A stretch of DNA of 64,000 bases from Mesorhizobium sp. NZP2298 (GCF_013170825.1 NZ_CP033365.1:4104001-4168000), one strand, 5' to 3'. Positions 10,246-19,251 are shown, counted from the stretch's first letter. The notes: a model not told the origin generated them from the sequence alone. Numbers and translations are program-made.

Positions 10246-10869
10246 TCAGGCCGGCGGCAACTGGCCATTCTGGATGCGCTCGATGCGATAGCGCATGAGC
10301 CGGAGGATACGGCTTTCGAAATTGACGCTTTCGACGCGGTCGAACTGCACCTGGGCGCGATCGTGCCTGGCGAGGACGGCGGCGGTGATCTCGGCCGCCT
10401 TCGCCTTGGCCGCATCGCAATCCTTCTGCGGATAGGTAGCCTTCAGCGCGTCTTCCAACTCGCGGGCATGATTCTTGGCGATCTCGACATGGCGTTCTTC
10501 GTGGCGCTTGATGTCGGCAGACAGCGTATCCCAGAACAGCTTGACATCGGCATCCGCCTTGCGCGGGCGGCGCCATTCCGGAAGGATTACCTTGACCTTG
10601 AGGGTCACGACCGCGTCGGCGATCCGGCAGGAGCCAGCCTGCCGGGCGTAGCTGATACGAGTGGTGAAGGCCATCTGGGTGGCGCCGGGGTGGCGCGAGC
10701 CCGTGCTTTTGACCTGCGGCCCATGTTTGGAGAGCTGCTTCTCGATATCCTCGAGCGTGCTGCCGCCAATGGAAAAATAGCTGTATGTCTTCACCAGATT
10801 GGCCGCGCCCGCTGGGATGGCGGTCGTCACGGCAAGCAGCAGCGCGCAGAGCAGGGTTCGTTTCATCAT
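10246..10869 (-). CDS. Secreted DUF922-type protein with HExxH motif
   Basis: About 207 residues. An N-terminal signal peptide (MKRTLLCALLLAVTTAIPAGA) precedes a mature domain with RHEERHVEIA, a canonical HExxH zinc-metalloprotease motif followed by a helix. This fits DUF922, predicted secreted Zn-dependent proteases. Two adjacent ATG codons (10869 and 10866) could start it. It is divergent from folP across about 100 bp. The frame stays open well upstream through folP antisense, but the signal peptide fixes the start. Protease activity is inferred from the motif only. Confidence 0.78.
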   Translation of the reverse strand: MMKRTLLCALLLAVTTAIPAGAANLVKTYSYFSIGGSTLEDIEKQLSKHGPQVKSTGSRHPGATQMAFTTRISYARQAGSCRIADAVVTLKVKVILPEWRRPRKADADVKLFWDTLSADIKRHEERHVEIAKNHARELEDALKATYPQKDCDAAKAKAAEITAAVLARHDRAQVQFDRVESVNFESRILRLMRYRIERIQNGQLPPA

Positions 10870-10968
10870 ATTGCCTCTTCGACCACCTTGCTTTACGGCC
10901 GTTGCCAACGCAACGGAATTGATCCTTTGCGGATCACACATCATTGATGAACCCATGGTTGATGAGCA

Positions 10969-11853
10969 ATGACGGCGGGGCGATGGCAGCTGGCCCATGG
11001 ACGCCATCTCGACCTTGGCCGCAAGGCCGTGGTTGTCGGGATCCTCAATGTCACCCCCGACAGCTTTTCCGACGGTGGCCTGTTTGATGTCCCCGAGGCG
11101 GCACTGGCCCAGGCGCGTCGCATGGTCGGCGAAGGGGCTCGGATCATCGATGTTGGTGGAGAATCGACCCGGCCGGGTGGTGCCGCAATATCGGCCAGCG
11201 AGGAACAGGCGCGTATCCTGCCGGTGATCGAGGCGCTGGCGCGTTCCGGCGAGGTGCTGATTTCGGTCGACACCTATCGTGCCGAGACCGCGCGGCTTGC
11301 GGTGGCTGCCGGCGCGCATGTCGTCAACGATGTCTGGGGTTTGCAGCGCGAGCCCGACATTGCGCGGGTCGCCGCCGAAACCGGCGCCGGGCTCATCATC
11401 ATGCACACCGGTCGGGATCGCGAAAAACTGCCCGACGTGATCGCCGACCAATTCGCCTTCCTGGAGAAATCGCTGGAGATCGCCCGTCGGAACGGCGTTG
11501 CGGACGAGCGCATCGTGCTTGACCCCGGCTTCGGCTTCGCCAAGGAGACGGCTGAGGAAAATCTCGACCTGATGGCGCGTTTTGCCGAGCTTCATGCGCT
11601 TGGCTTTCCGTTGATGGCCGGCACCTCGCGAAAACGCTTCATCGGCACCGTCACCGGCCGCGATGCGGCCGACCGTGCCGCCGGGACGGCGGCGACCAGC
11701 GTCATTCTCAGGCTCAGGGGAGCGCATCTGTTTCGCGTCCATGATGTCGCAATCAACGTGGACGCGCTGGCCGTGGCGGATGCTATGCTGGCGCGTGAAA
11801 CCGCTGCATCGGCCCGAAAATCGGAGTCGATTTTCGGAAAGCACGATGCGTAG
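10969..11853 (+). CDS. folP: Dihydropteroate synthase
   Basis: 294 residues, TIM-barrel enzyme joining 6-hydroxymethyl-dihydropterin pyrophosphate and p-aminobenzoate; the sulfonamide target. Visible signatures are NVTPDSFSDGG near residues 27-37, DVGGESTRPG near 60-70, and GTSRKRFIG near the C-terminus. It heads a folP-folB-folK run that covers three consecutive steps of folate synthesis. The last dozen or so codons (ARKSESIFGKHDA) and the stop lie inside a dispersed repeat (family B), so the natural C-terminal tail has been replaced or extended by the element. Confidence 0.96.
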   Translation: MTAGRWQLAHGRHLDLGRKAVVVGILNVTPDSFSDGGLFDVPEAALAQARRMVGEGARIIDVGGESTRPGGAAISASEEQARILPVIEALARSGEVLISVDTYRAETARLAVAAGAHVVNDVWGLQREPDIARVAAETGAGLIIMHTGRDREKLPDVIADQFAFLEKSLEIARRNGVADERIVLDPGFGFAKETAEENLDLMARFAELHALGFPLMAGTSRKRFIGTVTGRDAADRAAGTAATSVILRLRGAHLFRVHDVAINVDALAVADAMLARETAASARKSESIFGKHDA

Positions 11854-11908
11854 ATTCAAAAGTGTTAGAGCGTACTTTGTGCGTCCAAGTGGACGCACGT
11901 CGCTCTAG
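11816..11908 (+). repeat. Dispersed palindromic repeat, family B
   Basis: Two parts. First is an imperfect palindrome GAAAATCGGAGTCGATTTTC (11816-11835). Second is a strong hairpin at 11866-11907: TAGAGCG pairs with CGCTCTA, and the inner GTGCGTCC pairs with GGACGCAC around an AAGT loop. It carries the folP stop codon. A diverged copy lies inverted at about 15318-15381. The hairpin has no T-run and is unlikely to be a simple terminator. Confidence 0.7.
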
Positions 11909-11924
11909 ATCGGGACGCTGAGCC

Positions 11925-12284
11925 ATGTATGTCATCCGCTTGAAGAACTGCGCCTTCTTTGCCCGGCATGGCGTGCTCGACGAGGAGGAGGCGCTCGGCC
12001 AGCGTTTCTATGTCGACGCGGTGCTGTCGGTCGAACCCGGCCGCGCGCTTGTCGACGATGCCATCGGGGAAACCGTCAACTATGGGATTGCCTTCACGGT
12101 GATCGAGAAGATCATCACCGGCGAGCGGCGCTTCCTGATCGAGGCCCTGGCAATGGAAGTGGCAAAGGCGCTGACGGAGCGGTTTCCCCAGATCAAGAGA
12201 GCCGAAATCACCGTGCGCAAGCCGAACGCGCCGGTGCCTGGTGTGCTCGATTATGTCGAGGTGACCGTTGTCTGGCCGGAGTAA
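11925..12284 (+). CDS. folB: Dihydroneopterin aldolase
   Basis: 119 residues, the normal FolB length. It converts 7,8-dihydroneopterin to 6-hydroxymethyl-dihydropterin and glycolaldehyde. N-terminal FFARHGVLDEE and C-terminal ITVRKPNAPVPG are characteristic, the latter holding the conserved catalytic lysine and the pterin-binding region. It lies between folP and folK; its last 17 bases overlap the start of folK, implying translational coupling. ATG start at 11925, separated from folP by the family B repeat. Confidence 0.95.
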   Translation: MYVIRLKNCAFFARHGVLDEEEALGQRFYVDAVLSVEPGRALVDDAIGETVNYGIAFTVIEKIITGERRFLIEALAMEVAKALTERFPQIKRAEITVRKPNAPVPGVLDYVEVTVVWPE

Positions 12285-12780
12285 CACCGTCTATCTCAGC
12301 CTCGGCGGGAATCTGGGCGACCCCGCTGCCTCGATGGCAGCGGCGTTGCGTATTCTCGATGCCGATGCGGATACCAGCGTCGCCGCTGTCTCTTCGCTCT
12401 ATCGTACGCCGCCCTGGGGCAAGCTCGATCAGCCGGATTTCCTCAACGCCGCCGCCGAACTGTCGACCCGACTCTCGCCGCGGGCGCTGCTCGATCTCTG
12501 CCTCGATGCCGAGCGAAAGCTGAAGCGGGTGCGTGAGGAGCGCTGGGGGCCGCGCCTGATCGATATCGACATTCTGGTGTTCGGCGACCGCATCATCCAT
12601 GAGACCGGCCTGGAAGTGCCACATCCGCGCATGCTGGAGCGCGCCTTCGTGCTGGCGCCGCTGGCCGAAATCGCGCCGGATCTTGCCGTCGGCGGGCGAA
12701 GCGTGTCGGAGCGCTTGGGCGCCGTAGACGCCGCCGGCATCGAGAGATTGCCGTCCGGCCGTGACTGGTGGCTGCGCTGA
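12268..12780 (+). CDS. folK: 6-hydroxymethyl-7,8-dihydropterin pyrophosphokinase (HPPK)
   Basis: 170 residues; transfers pyrophosphate from ATP to 6-hydroxymethyl-dihydropterin, feeding FolP. LSLGGNLGD at the N-terminus, a YRTPPWG segment, and RWGPRLIDIDIL, the HPPK signature holding the Mg-binding DxD, are all present. The start is a TTG at 12268 inside the folB coding sequence, giving MSGRSNTVYLSLGGN; no ATG or GTG in frame fits better, and the 17-bp overlap suggests coupled translation. Confidence 0.94.
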   Translation: MSGRSNTVYLSLGGNLGDPAASMAAALRILDADADTSVAAVSSLYRTPPWGKLDQPDFLNAAAELSTRLSPRALLDLCLDAERKLKRVREERWGPRLIDIDILVFGDRIIHETGLEVPHPRMLERAFVLAPLAEIAPDLAVGGRSVSERLGAVDAAGIERLPSGRDWWLR

Positions 12781-12848
12781 GGCAATTCGAGGAAAGTGTG
12801 AGACGGCTCCGCCTTGGGAATTGCGTCGAACAAAGAGATGGATGGGCG

Positions 12849-13394
12849 TCAGCCTGAGAAACCGCCTGCGTCCAGGAATGCCTTTTCCTCCGCCGTGGTT
12901 TCGCGGCCAAGCAACCTGTTGCGGTGCGGAAAGCGGCCGAAGCGCTGGATGATGTCACGGTGCTCCAGCGCGTATTTCAGGTTGAACTCGGCCCTGGCGG
13001 TGTGCAGTTCGACCGAGATGTCCTGGTCGGCAAGGTTTTCAGCATGTTCGAACGGCAAATACAGGAACACGCGGACTTCGGGTTCCAGCGCCAGGTCATG
13101 CCCGGCGGCGACCGCCTTCTGAGCAAAATGCTTGGCCAGCGAGTCGGTGGCATACATGTGGCCGGTACCGCGAAAACAATTGCGCGGAAACTGGTCGAGC
13201 AGGATCATCAGCGCCAGCGAGCCTTCGGCGTGTTCTGACCAATCATCGCATTCGCGCCGCGCGGCGGCGTAGTGCAGATCAAGAAAGCGGTCGCGGAAAC
13301 CGGCATCGAAGGCATCGTTCTTCTCGAACCATGCATCCTCGCCGGCGTCACGCCAGAATTTGGTGACCGACAGGGCCCTGCTGTCCAATTCCAT
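12849..13394 (-). CDS. DUF924 family protein
   Basis: 181 residues from ATG 13394, preferred because GGGAAG precedes it; an alternative ATG at 13412 has no such site. Soluble and rich in aromatic and charged residues. DUF924 hallmarks include FWRDAGEDAWFEKNDAFD near the start, LILLDQFPRN-like ALMILLDQFPRNCFRG, and FLYLPFEHAE. The fold is TPR-like with no established biochemical role. It starts 14 bp after the Kef antiporter stop on the same strand, so it is probably the distal gene of that operon. Confidence 0.85.
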   Translation of the reverse strand: MELDSRALSVTKFWRDAGEDAWFEKNDAFDAGFRDRFLDLHYAAARRECDDWSEHAEGSLALMILLDQFPRNCFRGTGHMYATDSLAKHFAQKAVAAGHDLALEPEVRVFLYLPFEHAENLADQDISVELHTARAEFNLKYALEHRDIIQRFGRFPHRNRLLGRETTAEEKAFLDAGGFSG

Positions 13395-13408
13395 GCATGC
13401 TTCCCTGT

Positions 13409-15250
13409 TCAATCGGCAGTTTCGGATTTGTGCAGGACGCCGGCCGTCTCTTCATTGAGTGCCTGACCGGGGCGGCGCGGCGTGGAGAGCGGTGTCGGAA
13501 TCGGCGTGCCGATGTTGCCCCGCAAGAAGCGTTGTCCGGCGCGGATGCCTTCGGCGAGTTGGGTTTCGAAGCGGTCGGTGTCGCGGCGCCTGACGTCTTC
13601 GATCGTTTCAGCCACGTCTTCGGGATCGACACCAAGCGATTCCAGGGCCGAGCCACCGAAAACCAGGGCAGATTCGAAGGTCTCACGCAGCTGATAGTCG
13701 ACGCCGGCGCGAATGAGCTGCAGCGCGGTGCCGCGGTCGAAAGCCCGGGCCAGCACTGTAAGCAGCGGAAATTCGGCCTTGATCAGCTCGGCAATGCGAA
13801 CAGCCGCATCGGCCTTGTCGACACAGATCAGCACCGCGCGTGCCCGGCCGGCGCCGGCCGCATGCAGGATATCCAGCCGCGTGCCGTCGCCATAATAGAC
13901 CTTGAAGCCGAAATCGGCCGCCGCCTGGATCATCTCGACATCGTTGTCGATGATCGAGACGTCTATGCCGCGCAACAGCAGCGGCTGGCTGGCGATCTGG
14001 CCGAAGCGGCCGAAGCCGATGATCAGCACGCTGCCAGTCAGGCCGTCGGCGATATCGACCCCGTCGAGCGACTGCTCGTCGCGCGGGGTGACATATCGCA
14101 AGGCGATGATTGCCAGCGGCGTCAGCACCATGGAGATGATGACGATCGCCGTCAGGGTCGCGTTGGCCTGGCCGTCGATGATGCCGACGGCAGCGGCGGC
14201 CGAGTAGAGGACGAAGGCGAATTCACCACCTTGCGCCATGAAGACGGCGCGTTCGAGCGCTTCGCGATGGCCGGTTTTGAGGATGCGGGCGACGATGTAG
14301 ATGCCAAGCGCCTTCATCACCATGTAGGCGACGACATAGACGGCGATCAGCTTCCAGTTCGCGGCCACCACATGCAGGTCGAGCGACATGCCGACGGCAA
14401 GGAAGAACAGGCCGAGCAGGATACCGCGGAACGGTTCGATGTCGGCTTCGAGCTGATGGCGGAAGGTCGATTCGGACAGAAGAACGCCGGCCAGGAACGC
14501 CCCCATCGCCATCGACAGGCCGCTGAGCTGCATGGCGAGTGCCGATCCGAGCACGACCAGAAGGGCCGCCGCCGTCATCACCTCGCGGGCACGGGCATCC
14601 GCCAGGATGCGGAAGAAGGGGTTGAGCAGATAGCGTCCGGCCAGCACCAGTCCGACGATCGCGGCAAGGCCGATGCCGACCTCGGTCAGTCTTTCCGACA
14701 GGCTGGTGTCAGCGCCGCCGGGTGCCAGGAATGCGATCAGGGCCAGCAGCGGCACGATGGCCAGATCTTCCAGCAGCAGGATGGAGACGATGCGCTGGCC
14801 TTTCGGCGAGGCGATTTCGCCGCGTTCCTCCAGAAGCTGCATGACGATCGCCGTCGAGGTCAGCACGAAACCGGCTCCGGCCACGAAGGATTGCGAGATC
14901 GAAAACCCCCCGGCCATCCCCACGCCGGTCAGAAGGACCGCGCAGATCCCGACCTGGAGCGCGCCGAGGCCGAAGATTTCGCGCCGCAGGCCCCATAGCC
15001 GCGACGGCTGCATTTCCAGCCCGATGATGAACAGGAACATGACGACGCCGAGTTCGGCGACGTGGAGGATGGCGCCCGATTCGGAAAAGACGCCGATGCC
15101 GAACGGGCCGATCACCACGCCGGCGGCCAGATAGCCAAGGATCGAGCCGAGGCCCATGCGCTTGAAGATTGGAACGGCGACGACCCCCGCGGCAAGCAGC
15201 GCCACCACCTGAATGAGATCGCTGCCTGATGTTTCTACCGCCATTCCCAC
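13409..15250 (-). CDS. Kef-type K+/H+ antiporter (CPA2 family) with TrkA-N domain
   Basis: 613 residues. The N-terminal 380 or so form a sodium/hydrogen-exchanger type membrane domain (about 12-13 segments), followed by a cytoplasmic nucleotide-binding TrkA-N/RCK domain beginning VLIIGFGRFGQIAS near residue 405. This is the KefB/KefC architecture, electrophile-gated potassium efflux that acidifies the cytoplasm. No KefF/KefG-type oxidoreductase is adjacent. A Pro/Thr-rich tail of about 40 residues follows the RCK domain. Start ATG 15250, with a second possible at 15244. Confidence 0.92.
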   Translation of the reverse strand: MGMAVETSGSDLIQVVALLAAGVVAVPIFKRMGLGSILGYLAAGVVIGPFGIGVFSESGAILHVAELGVVMFLFIIGLEMQPSRLWGLRREIFGLGALQVGICAVLLTGVGMAGGFSISQSFVAGAGFVLTSTAIVMQLLEERGEIASPKGQRIVSILLLEDLAIVPLLALIAFLAPGGADTSLSERLTEVGIGLAAIVGLVLAGRYLLNPFFRILADARAREVMTAAALLVVLGSALAMQLSGLSMAMGAFLAGVLLSESTFRHQLEADIEPFRGILLGLFFLAVGMSLDLHVVAANWKLIAVYVVAYMVMKALGIYIVARILKTGHREALERAVFMAQGGEFAFVLYSAAAAVGIIDGQANATLTAIVIISMVLTPLAIIALRYVTPRDEQSLDGVDIADGLTGSVLIIGFGRFGQIASQPLLLRGIDVSIIDNDVEMIQAAADFGFKVYYGDGTRLDILHAAGAGRARAVLICVDKADAAVRIAELIKAEFPLLTVLARAFDRGTALQLIRAGVDYQLRETFESALVFGGSALESLGVDPEDVAETIEDVRRRDTDRFETQLAEGIRAGQRFLRGNIGTPIPTPLSTPRRPGQALNEETAGVLHKSETAD

Positions 15251-15317
15251 CGTTCCGTTTGTTCGAGGACCGCGGCCGACGCGGTCAAAACCATGGCGGC
15301 GCGCGGATCGAGGGATG

Positions 15318-15381
15318 CGCTGGGACGCCGTAGCACCTTGATTTTGCGCATGATCCGCTCAGAAAATCGATTCCGATTTTC
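15318..15381 (-). repeat. Diverged copy of family B repeat
   Basis: Read on the minus strand it begins GAAAATCGGAATCGATTTTC, 19 of 20 bases identical to the start of the folP-end element, followed by a similar ATCATGCGCAAAATCAAGGTG stretch and GGCGTCC. The strong hairpin of the 11866-11907 copy is not kept. It sits in the gap between the Kef antiporter start and the small exported protein at 15588. Apart from this and a probable promoter, the 15251-15587 gap holds nothing I can name. Confidence 0.55.
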
Positions 15382-15587
15382 ATGTCTCGCGCCTGGCCGG
15401 AAGGATAGGGGTTTCGGCGCGGATCGAACAGCCTGAATCCAGCCCGGACAATATTGCAGGCGCGTTACACAAGTTGAGGCTGAGGCCGCGTTGCATCTTG
15501 CCACAATCGAGGGTTAGAGCACGCTCGGCTTCGGCCATTGGAGGGTGAGCGACGATCAAGTCGCGCCCTTTTGAGGAGATGACTGAC

Positions 15588-15854
15588 ATGAAGAAGTTTT
15601 TGCTTGTTGCCGTCGGCCTGGCGGTGCTTGCCGGCTCGGCCTGTTCGAAGGCACCGGAATGCACGGCCGAGATCGCGACCAAGAAGGCGCAGGACATGGC
15701 TGCCGCGCTGCAGGAAGCGATCACCAAGGATCCGTCCAAGGCAGCTGACCTGACCGCCAAGGTCCAGGCGGTGACAACCAAGTACCAGGGCACCACGACA
15801 CTTGCCGATGCCTGCAAGGCCTATGACGAGGTGACGGCAGCGATCAAGGGCTGA
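15588..15854 (+). CDS. Small exported protein, possible lipoprotein
   Basis: About 88 residues from ATG 15588 (MKKFLLVAVG), chosen because GAGGAG at 15573-15578 lies nine bases ahead; an in-frame ATG at 15579 abuts that site and is unlikely. The N-terminus is a signal peptide ending AGSAC, a weak lipobox, so it could be a lipoprotein or secreted after signal peptidase I. The mature part is helical, with cysteines at CSK, PECT and DACK that could form a disulphide. Function unknown. Confidence 0.75.
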   Translation: MKKFLLVAVGLAVLAGSACSKAPECTAEIATKKAQDMAAALQEAITKDPSKAADLTAKVQAVTTKYQGTTTLADACKAYDEVTAAIKG

Positions 15855-15877
15855 CGCCCGGTTCGACTGTTTCAGAG

Positions 15878-15913
15878 GAGGCGGTGGCGATGGGCTGCCG
15901 CCTCTTTGCTTTT
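15878..15913 (+). terminator. Rho-independent terminator after small exported protein
   Basis: GAGGCGG (15878-15884) pairs with CCGCCTC (15898-15904), followed by TTTGCTTTT. It lies 24 bp past the stop at 15854 and could end that transcript. The convergent gene at 15940 ends close by. Confidence 0.6.
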
Positions 15914-15939
15914 GAGGTGTATTACGGCGCGATGCGCGC

Positions 15940-16491
15940 TCAGTTAGGCGCGATGGAGCCGACTTCGACGGCATCGACGCGCTTCAGGCTCATGCCGATG
16001 ACCGGCACCAACTGGTCCTGGACACGCACGGCAACCGTCACGGTCATCGAATTGTCGTCGGGAATGCGGGCCTGCATGACGCCGCGCAACTGGTTACGGT
16101 TGATGGTGAAGACCACCTTGCGGGCATCGACAACATTGCCGCCGATGATATCGAGGCCTGCACCGGCCGAGCCGCCCATGAAGGAGCCCTTGTAGTCGCG
16201 GCCCTTGCGCTCGATCTTGGCTGACATTGGCTGGGTAAACACGCCGACCCGGCAGCCGCCGTCCAGCGTCATGCCCATCTTGCCGTCGGGCGTGGAGCCG
16301 GTGAAGCTGCAGTTGAATTTCGTGCCCTTGTACTTGCCGGCGATGATTTCGCCCGGACCGACCCATTTGCCTTCGGCCGACTGGAAGAACTGCTTGTCCG
16401 GCTCCGCGGCGGAAGCCCCGGAAGCGACGCCGACGACTGCTGTGATCGCGACGGCCAGGGGCAGGACGCTGGACAGAATTACGCTTTTCAT
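15940..16491 (-). CDS. Secreted protein of unknown function
   Basis: 183 residues from ATG 16491; a GTG three codons upstream at 16500 is an alternative. A signal peptide ends near ASGASA/AEPD. The mature domain is beta-rich, with repeated Gly and short hydrophobic strands (KWVGPGEIIAGKYKGTKFNCSF, about residues 40-60), suggesting a small beta-barrel or lipocalin-like fold. Two cysteines in the mature part (NCSF and GGCRV) could pair. I do not recognise the family. It lies downstream of ycjX-ycjF on the same strand with a 124-bp gap and may be transcribed separately. Confidence 0.75.
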   Translation of the reverse strand: MKSVILSSVLPLAVAITAVVGVASGASAAEPDKQFFQSAEGKWVGPGEIIAGKYKGTKFNCSFTGSTPDGKMGMTLDGGCRVGVFTQPMSAKIERKGRDYKGSFMGGSAGAGLDIIGGNVVDARKVVFTINRNQLRGVMQARIPDDNSMTVTVAVRVQDQLVPVIGMSLKRVDAVEVGSIAPN

Positions 16492-16614
16492 CGACGACAC
16501 CCGGCAACAAAGAGGCTGTTTGGAACCGGTTTGACCATGAAGAAGATTGGTTAATGCTTCGTCACTGCGGGGCGTCGAAACCGCAATCAGCTCATCGTCG
16601 GGAGGAGCAGGGCG

Positions 16615-17700
16615 CTACTTGCCGGAGCCCGTCGTTTCGGTGTCCTTCTTCGCGGCGAACGATGTCAAGGCAGAGAGAAAATCGCCCAGTCCAGGACGTT
16701 TGGCTGCACTGAAGGGCAGGGGGCGCGCCGTCTCCATCGCCGCGATGCCGATGCGTGCCGTCATCATGCCATTGACGACGCCCTCGCCGAGCTTTGCCGA
16801 AAGGCGCGCCGCCAGGCCGTGGCCGACGATCTGCTGGACGAAACTGTCGCCGACGGCGATCGAGCCGGTGACCGCCAGATGCGCCAGAACGCTGCGCGCC
16901 AGGCGGAAGAACCCCAGCGTTCCCGGCCGTCCGCCATAGAGTTCCGAAAGACGGCGAATGAGGCGGCCTGCCTCGAACACCACATAGGCGACATCGACGA
17001 GCGCGCGCGGGCTGACCGCCGTCACCAGCGAGACGCGTTTGGCGGCCTCGAGGATCATCACCTTCGCCCGGGCATCAAGGGGCCCGAGAATTTCCGCTTC
17101 GGCCAAGCGCACCAGATTGCCGCCATCGATGATTTCGCCGCGCAGTTCGGCCAGCGCACGCCGGCCGGCCGCTGTTTCCGGCTTGGCCGCGACGAAAGCC
17201 GAAAGCTCGTCGACCACTGATCGTGCCGCCTTTGGATCGTCGCGCGCGATGGCATCGAGCGCGCGCTTCTGCAGTTTTTCGACCTCGGCGAGGCGGGCGA
17301 TCGCCAGGAACTCGCGGATCAGGATTACCAGGAGCGCGAGCACGGCAACAACAGCCATGCCGGCGGCCAGCCAGCCCAGCCATTCGGCACGGGCGAAGAG
17401 GTCGCGTATCAGCTGGTCTGTCCACAGGCCGACCGCCAGTGAAACCAGCACGCCCATGGCGCCGAAGAAGATGCTGGCCAACAGTGAGCGTTTTCTGGGG
17501 GCGATCGCCGGTGGCGGCTCGGCCGCAACGATGTCCGGCTCGTCGAAAACGTCGATCTCAGCCGGTATGACCAGCGCGACATCTGTCTTGAGCGCACGGG
17601 GTTTGCGCGAGGGCTCGGTCTGGCGCGCTTCTGGCGCATGCTGTGTTGGCGTGGCTTCCGGCTCGATGCGGAAGGCCGCCGGCTTGCGGGGCGCGGTCAT
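16615..17700 (-). CDS. YcjF family (DUF697/TIGR01620) membrane protein
   Basis: 361 residues. A Pro/Arg-rich cytoplasmic N-terminus of about 100 residues precedes two adjacent membrane segments at roughly 100-160 and a C-terminal DUF697-type domain (ARAKVMILEAAKRVSLVTAVSPRALVDV and following). It overlaps the upstream YcjX-type ATPase by 4 bp; the two are conserved partners in proteobacteria, where they are phage-shock/heat-linked with undefined function. The pairing and overlap support this assignment more than any catalytic motif. Confidence 0.85.
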   Translation of the reverse strand: MTAPRKPAAFRIEPEATPTQHAPEARQTEPSRKPRALKTDVALVIPAEIDVFDEPDIVAAEPPPAIAPRKRSLLASIFFGAMGVLVSLAVGLWTDQLIRDLFARAEWLGWLAAGMAVVAVLALLVILIREFLAIARLAEVEKLQKRALDAIARDDPKAARSVVDELSAFVAAKPETAAGRRALAELRGEIIDGGNLVRLAEAEILGPLDARAKVMILEAAKRVSLVTAVSPRALVDVAYVVFEAGRLIRRLSELYGGRPGTLGFFRLARSVLAHLAVTGSIAVGDSFVQQIVGHGLAARLSAKLGEGVVNGMMTARIGIAAMETARPLPFSAAKRPGLGDFLSALTSFAAKKDTETTGSGK

Positions 17701-19175
17701 GCCAGATGGTCTCCGATCAGGAACTGCAGGGCGCGGTCGAGCCTGATATGCGGCAAGGACAGCGTGACACCCTCGGCCGTGCGTTCGAGCCTTGGCGGAC
17801 GGAACCGGACAAAGCGGATTGCCGGGTCCGCGGAATCCTGCCTGTGGTCGGGTCCGGAGATGTCGAACAGCGCATCAATTTTCTCCGGTAAGTCACCAGG
17901 AAATATGGCAGTTTCGGTCTTTCCGTCAAACGTTTCGCCGTTGATCCTCTCGCCGGCGATCGGCGTGCCGATAATGACCGGCAACGTCTCGCGGCCTTGC
18001 TTGACCGTGCCTTCTCGGGTCGCACGCACCGCCGCCATGGCCACCACGTCGACGTCGGCGCCGGTGAAGTTCGCCCGTGCCACGGCGCGGTCGGCCAACC
18101 GCCGTACGATAGCCTGCAACCGGTCATGGCTTTCATGGTGCAGGTGGTCGGCCTTCGTCGCGGCGACCAGGATGCGGTCGATGCGCCGCGAAAAGAGGTC
18201 GGTGAGGAAGCTGCCCCGGCCGGGACGAAAACAGCTGAGAATCTCGGTCACGGCGCGCTCGAGATCGGCCATGGCGCCAGGGCCGGCATTCAGCGCCTGC
18301 ATGGCATCGATCAGCACGATCTGGCGGTCCAGCCGCGTGATGTGTTCGCGGAAGAAAGGTTTGACGACATGCGTCTTGTAAGCCTCGTAGCGCCTGTCCA
18401 TCATGGCGTGCAGCGACCCCGGTCGTGGACGTCTGTCGCCCAGGCCCGCCAGCGGCGCGAAAGTCAGCGCGGGCGAGCCTTCGAGATCGCCGGGCATCAG
18501 GAAACGGCCCGGCGGCAGGGTTGAAAGCGCCCGCTCGTCGAGTTTGCAGGCCTTGAGATAGGCGGCGAAGCTCTCCGCCAGGCGGCGTGCCGTCATCTCG
18601 TCGGCGTCGGCATTCGGGTCGATCCGCGCCGAGATCGCCCGCCAGGCCTGCGACAGATCCTCTCGCACCGGCAAAGCGGCCATCTCGATGGCTTCGCGTG
18701 AAAAATCGGTGAAGGATTTGCCGAGCAGCGGCAGGTCGAGCAGCCATTCGCCGGGGTAGTCGACGATGTCGACGGACAATTTGCCGGAAGAGAACATGCG
18801 GCTCCAACCGGAGGCCGATTCGTATTCGATGGTCAGCCGCAGTTCAGAAATGGCGCGTGTCGAATCGGGCCAGACCCGGTCGTTGACCAATGCGGCGATG
18901 TGGTCCTCGTACTGGAAGCGCGGCACGGCGTCGTCAGGTTGTTCCTCGAGGAAGGCGCGCGCGATGCGCCCCGATCTCCGTGCCTCGAACAATGGCAGGC
19001 GTCCGCCGTGGATCAGATTGTGGACCAACGCGGAGATGAACACCGTCTTGCCCGCGCGGGAAAGGCCTGTAACGCCCAGTCTCAACGACGGAGAAAAAAG
19101 CCCTGTGGCGCGTCCCGACAGCGTATCGAGGGCAATTCTTGCCTCGTCGGTGAAAGTGGTTAGCGATGATGCCAA
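17697..19175 (-). CDS. YcjX family (DUF463) P-loop ATPase/GTPase-like protein
   Basis: 492 residues with a Walker A motif GLSRAGKT near residues 37-44 and DIVDYPGEWLLDLPLL downstream, where a G3-like DxxG-type motif would be expected. Family members are soluble P-loop proteins of unknown substrate, always next to ycjF, as here (4-bp overlap). The start at 19175 gives MASSLTTFTDEARIAL. It is followed in the same direction by ycjF and then a secreted protein. Confidence 0.88.
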   Translation of the reverse strand: MASSLTTFTDEARIALDTLSGRATGLFSPSLRLGVTGLSRAGKTVFISALVHNLIHGGRLPLFEARRSGRIARAFLEEQPDDAVPRFQYEDHIAALVNDRVWPDSTRAISELRLTIEYESASGWSRMFSSGKLSVDIVDYPGEWLLDLPLLGKSFTDFSREAIEMAALPVREDLSQAWRAISARIDPNADADEMTARRLAESFAAYLKACKLDERALSTLPPGRFLMPGDLEGSPALTFAPLAGLGDRRPRPGSLHAMMDRRYEAYKTHVVKPFFREHITRLDRQIVLIDAMQALNAGPGAMADLERAVTEILSCFRPGRGSFLTDLFSRRIDRILVAATKADHLHHESHDRLQAIVRRLADRAVARANFTGADVDVVAMAAVRATREGTVKQGRETLPVIIGTPIAGERINGETFDGKTETAIFPGDLPEKIDALFDISGPDHRQDSADPAIRFVRFRPPRLERTAEGVTLSLPHIRLDRALQFLIGDHLA

Positions 19176-19251
19176 AATGTGCTCTCTCGGGCTTCGGTCC
19201 CTGCGATATAGGCTTTGGAACCCGGCTTTGAAATGGCGCCGGCAAGCGACA

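Noticed and set aside
10246..11898. A 550-codon minus-strand frame covering the DUF922 gene and folP antisense
   Set aside because: Only the part from 10869 on is a protein with signal peptide and domain; the rest is a shadow of folP.
11866..11908. Hairpin after folP considered as a Rho-independent terminator
   Set aside because: It has no T-run, folB begins 17 bp later on the same strand, and the sequence belongs to a dispersed repeat.
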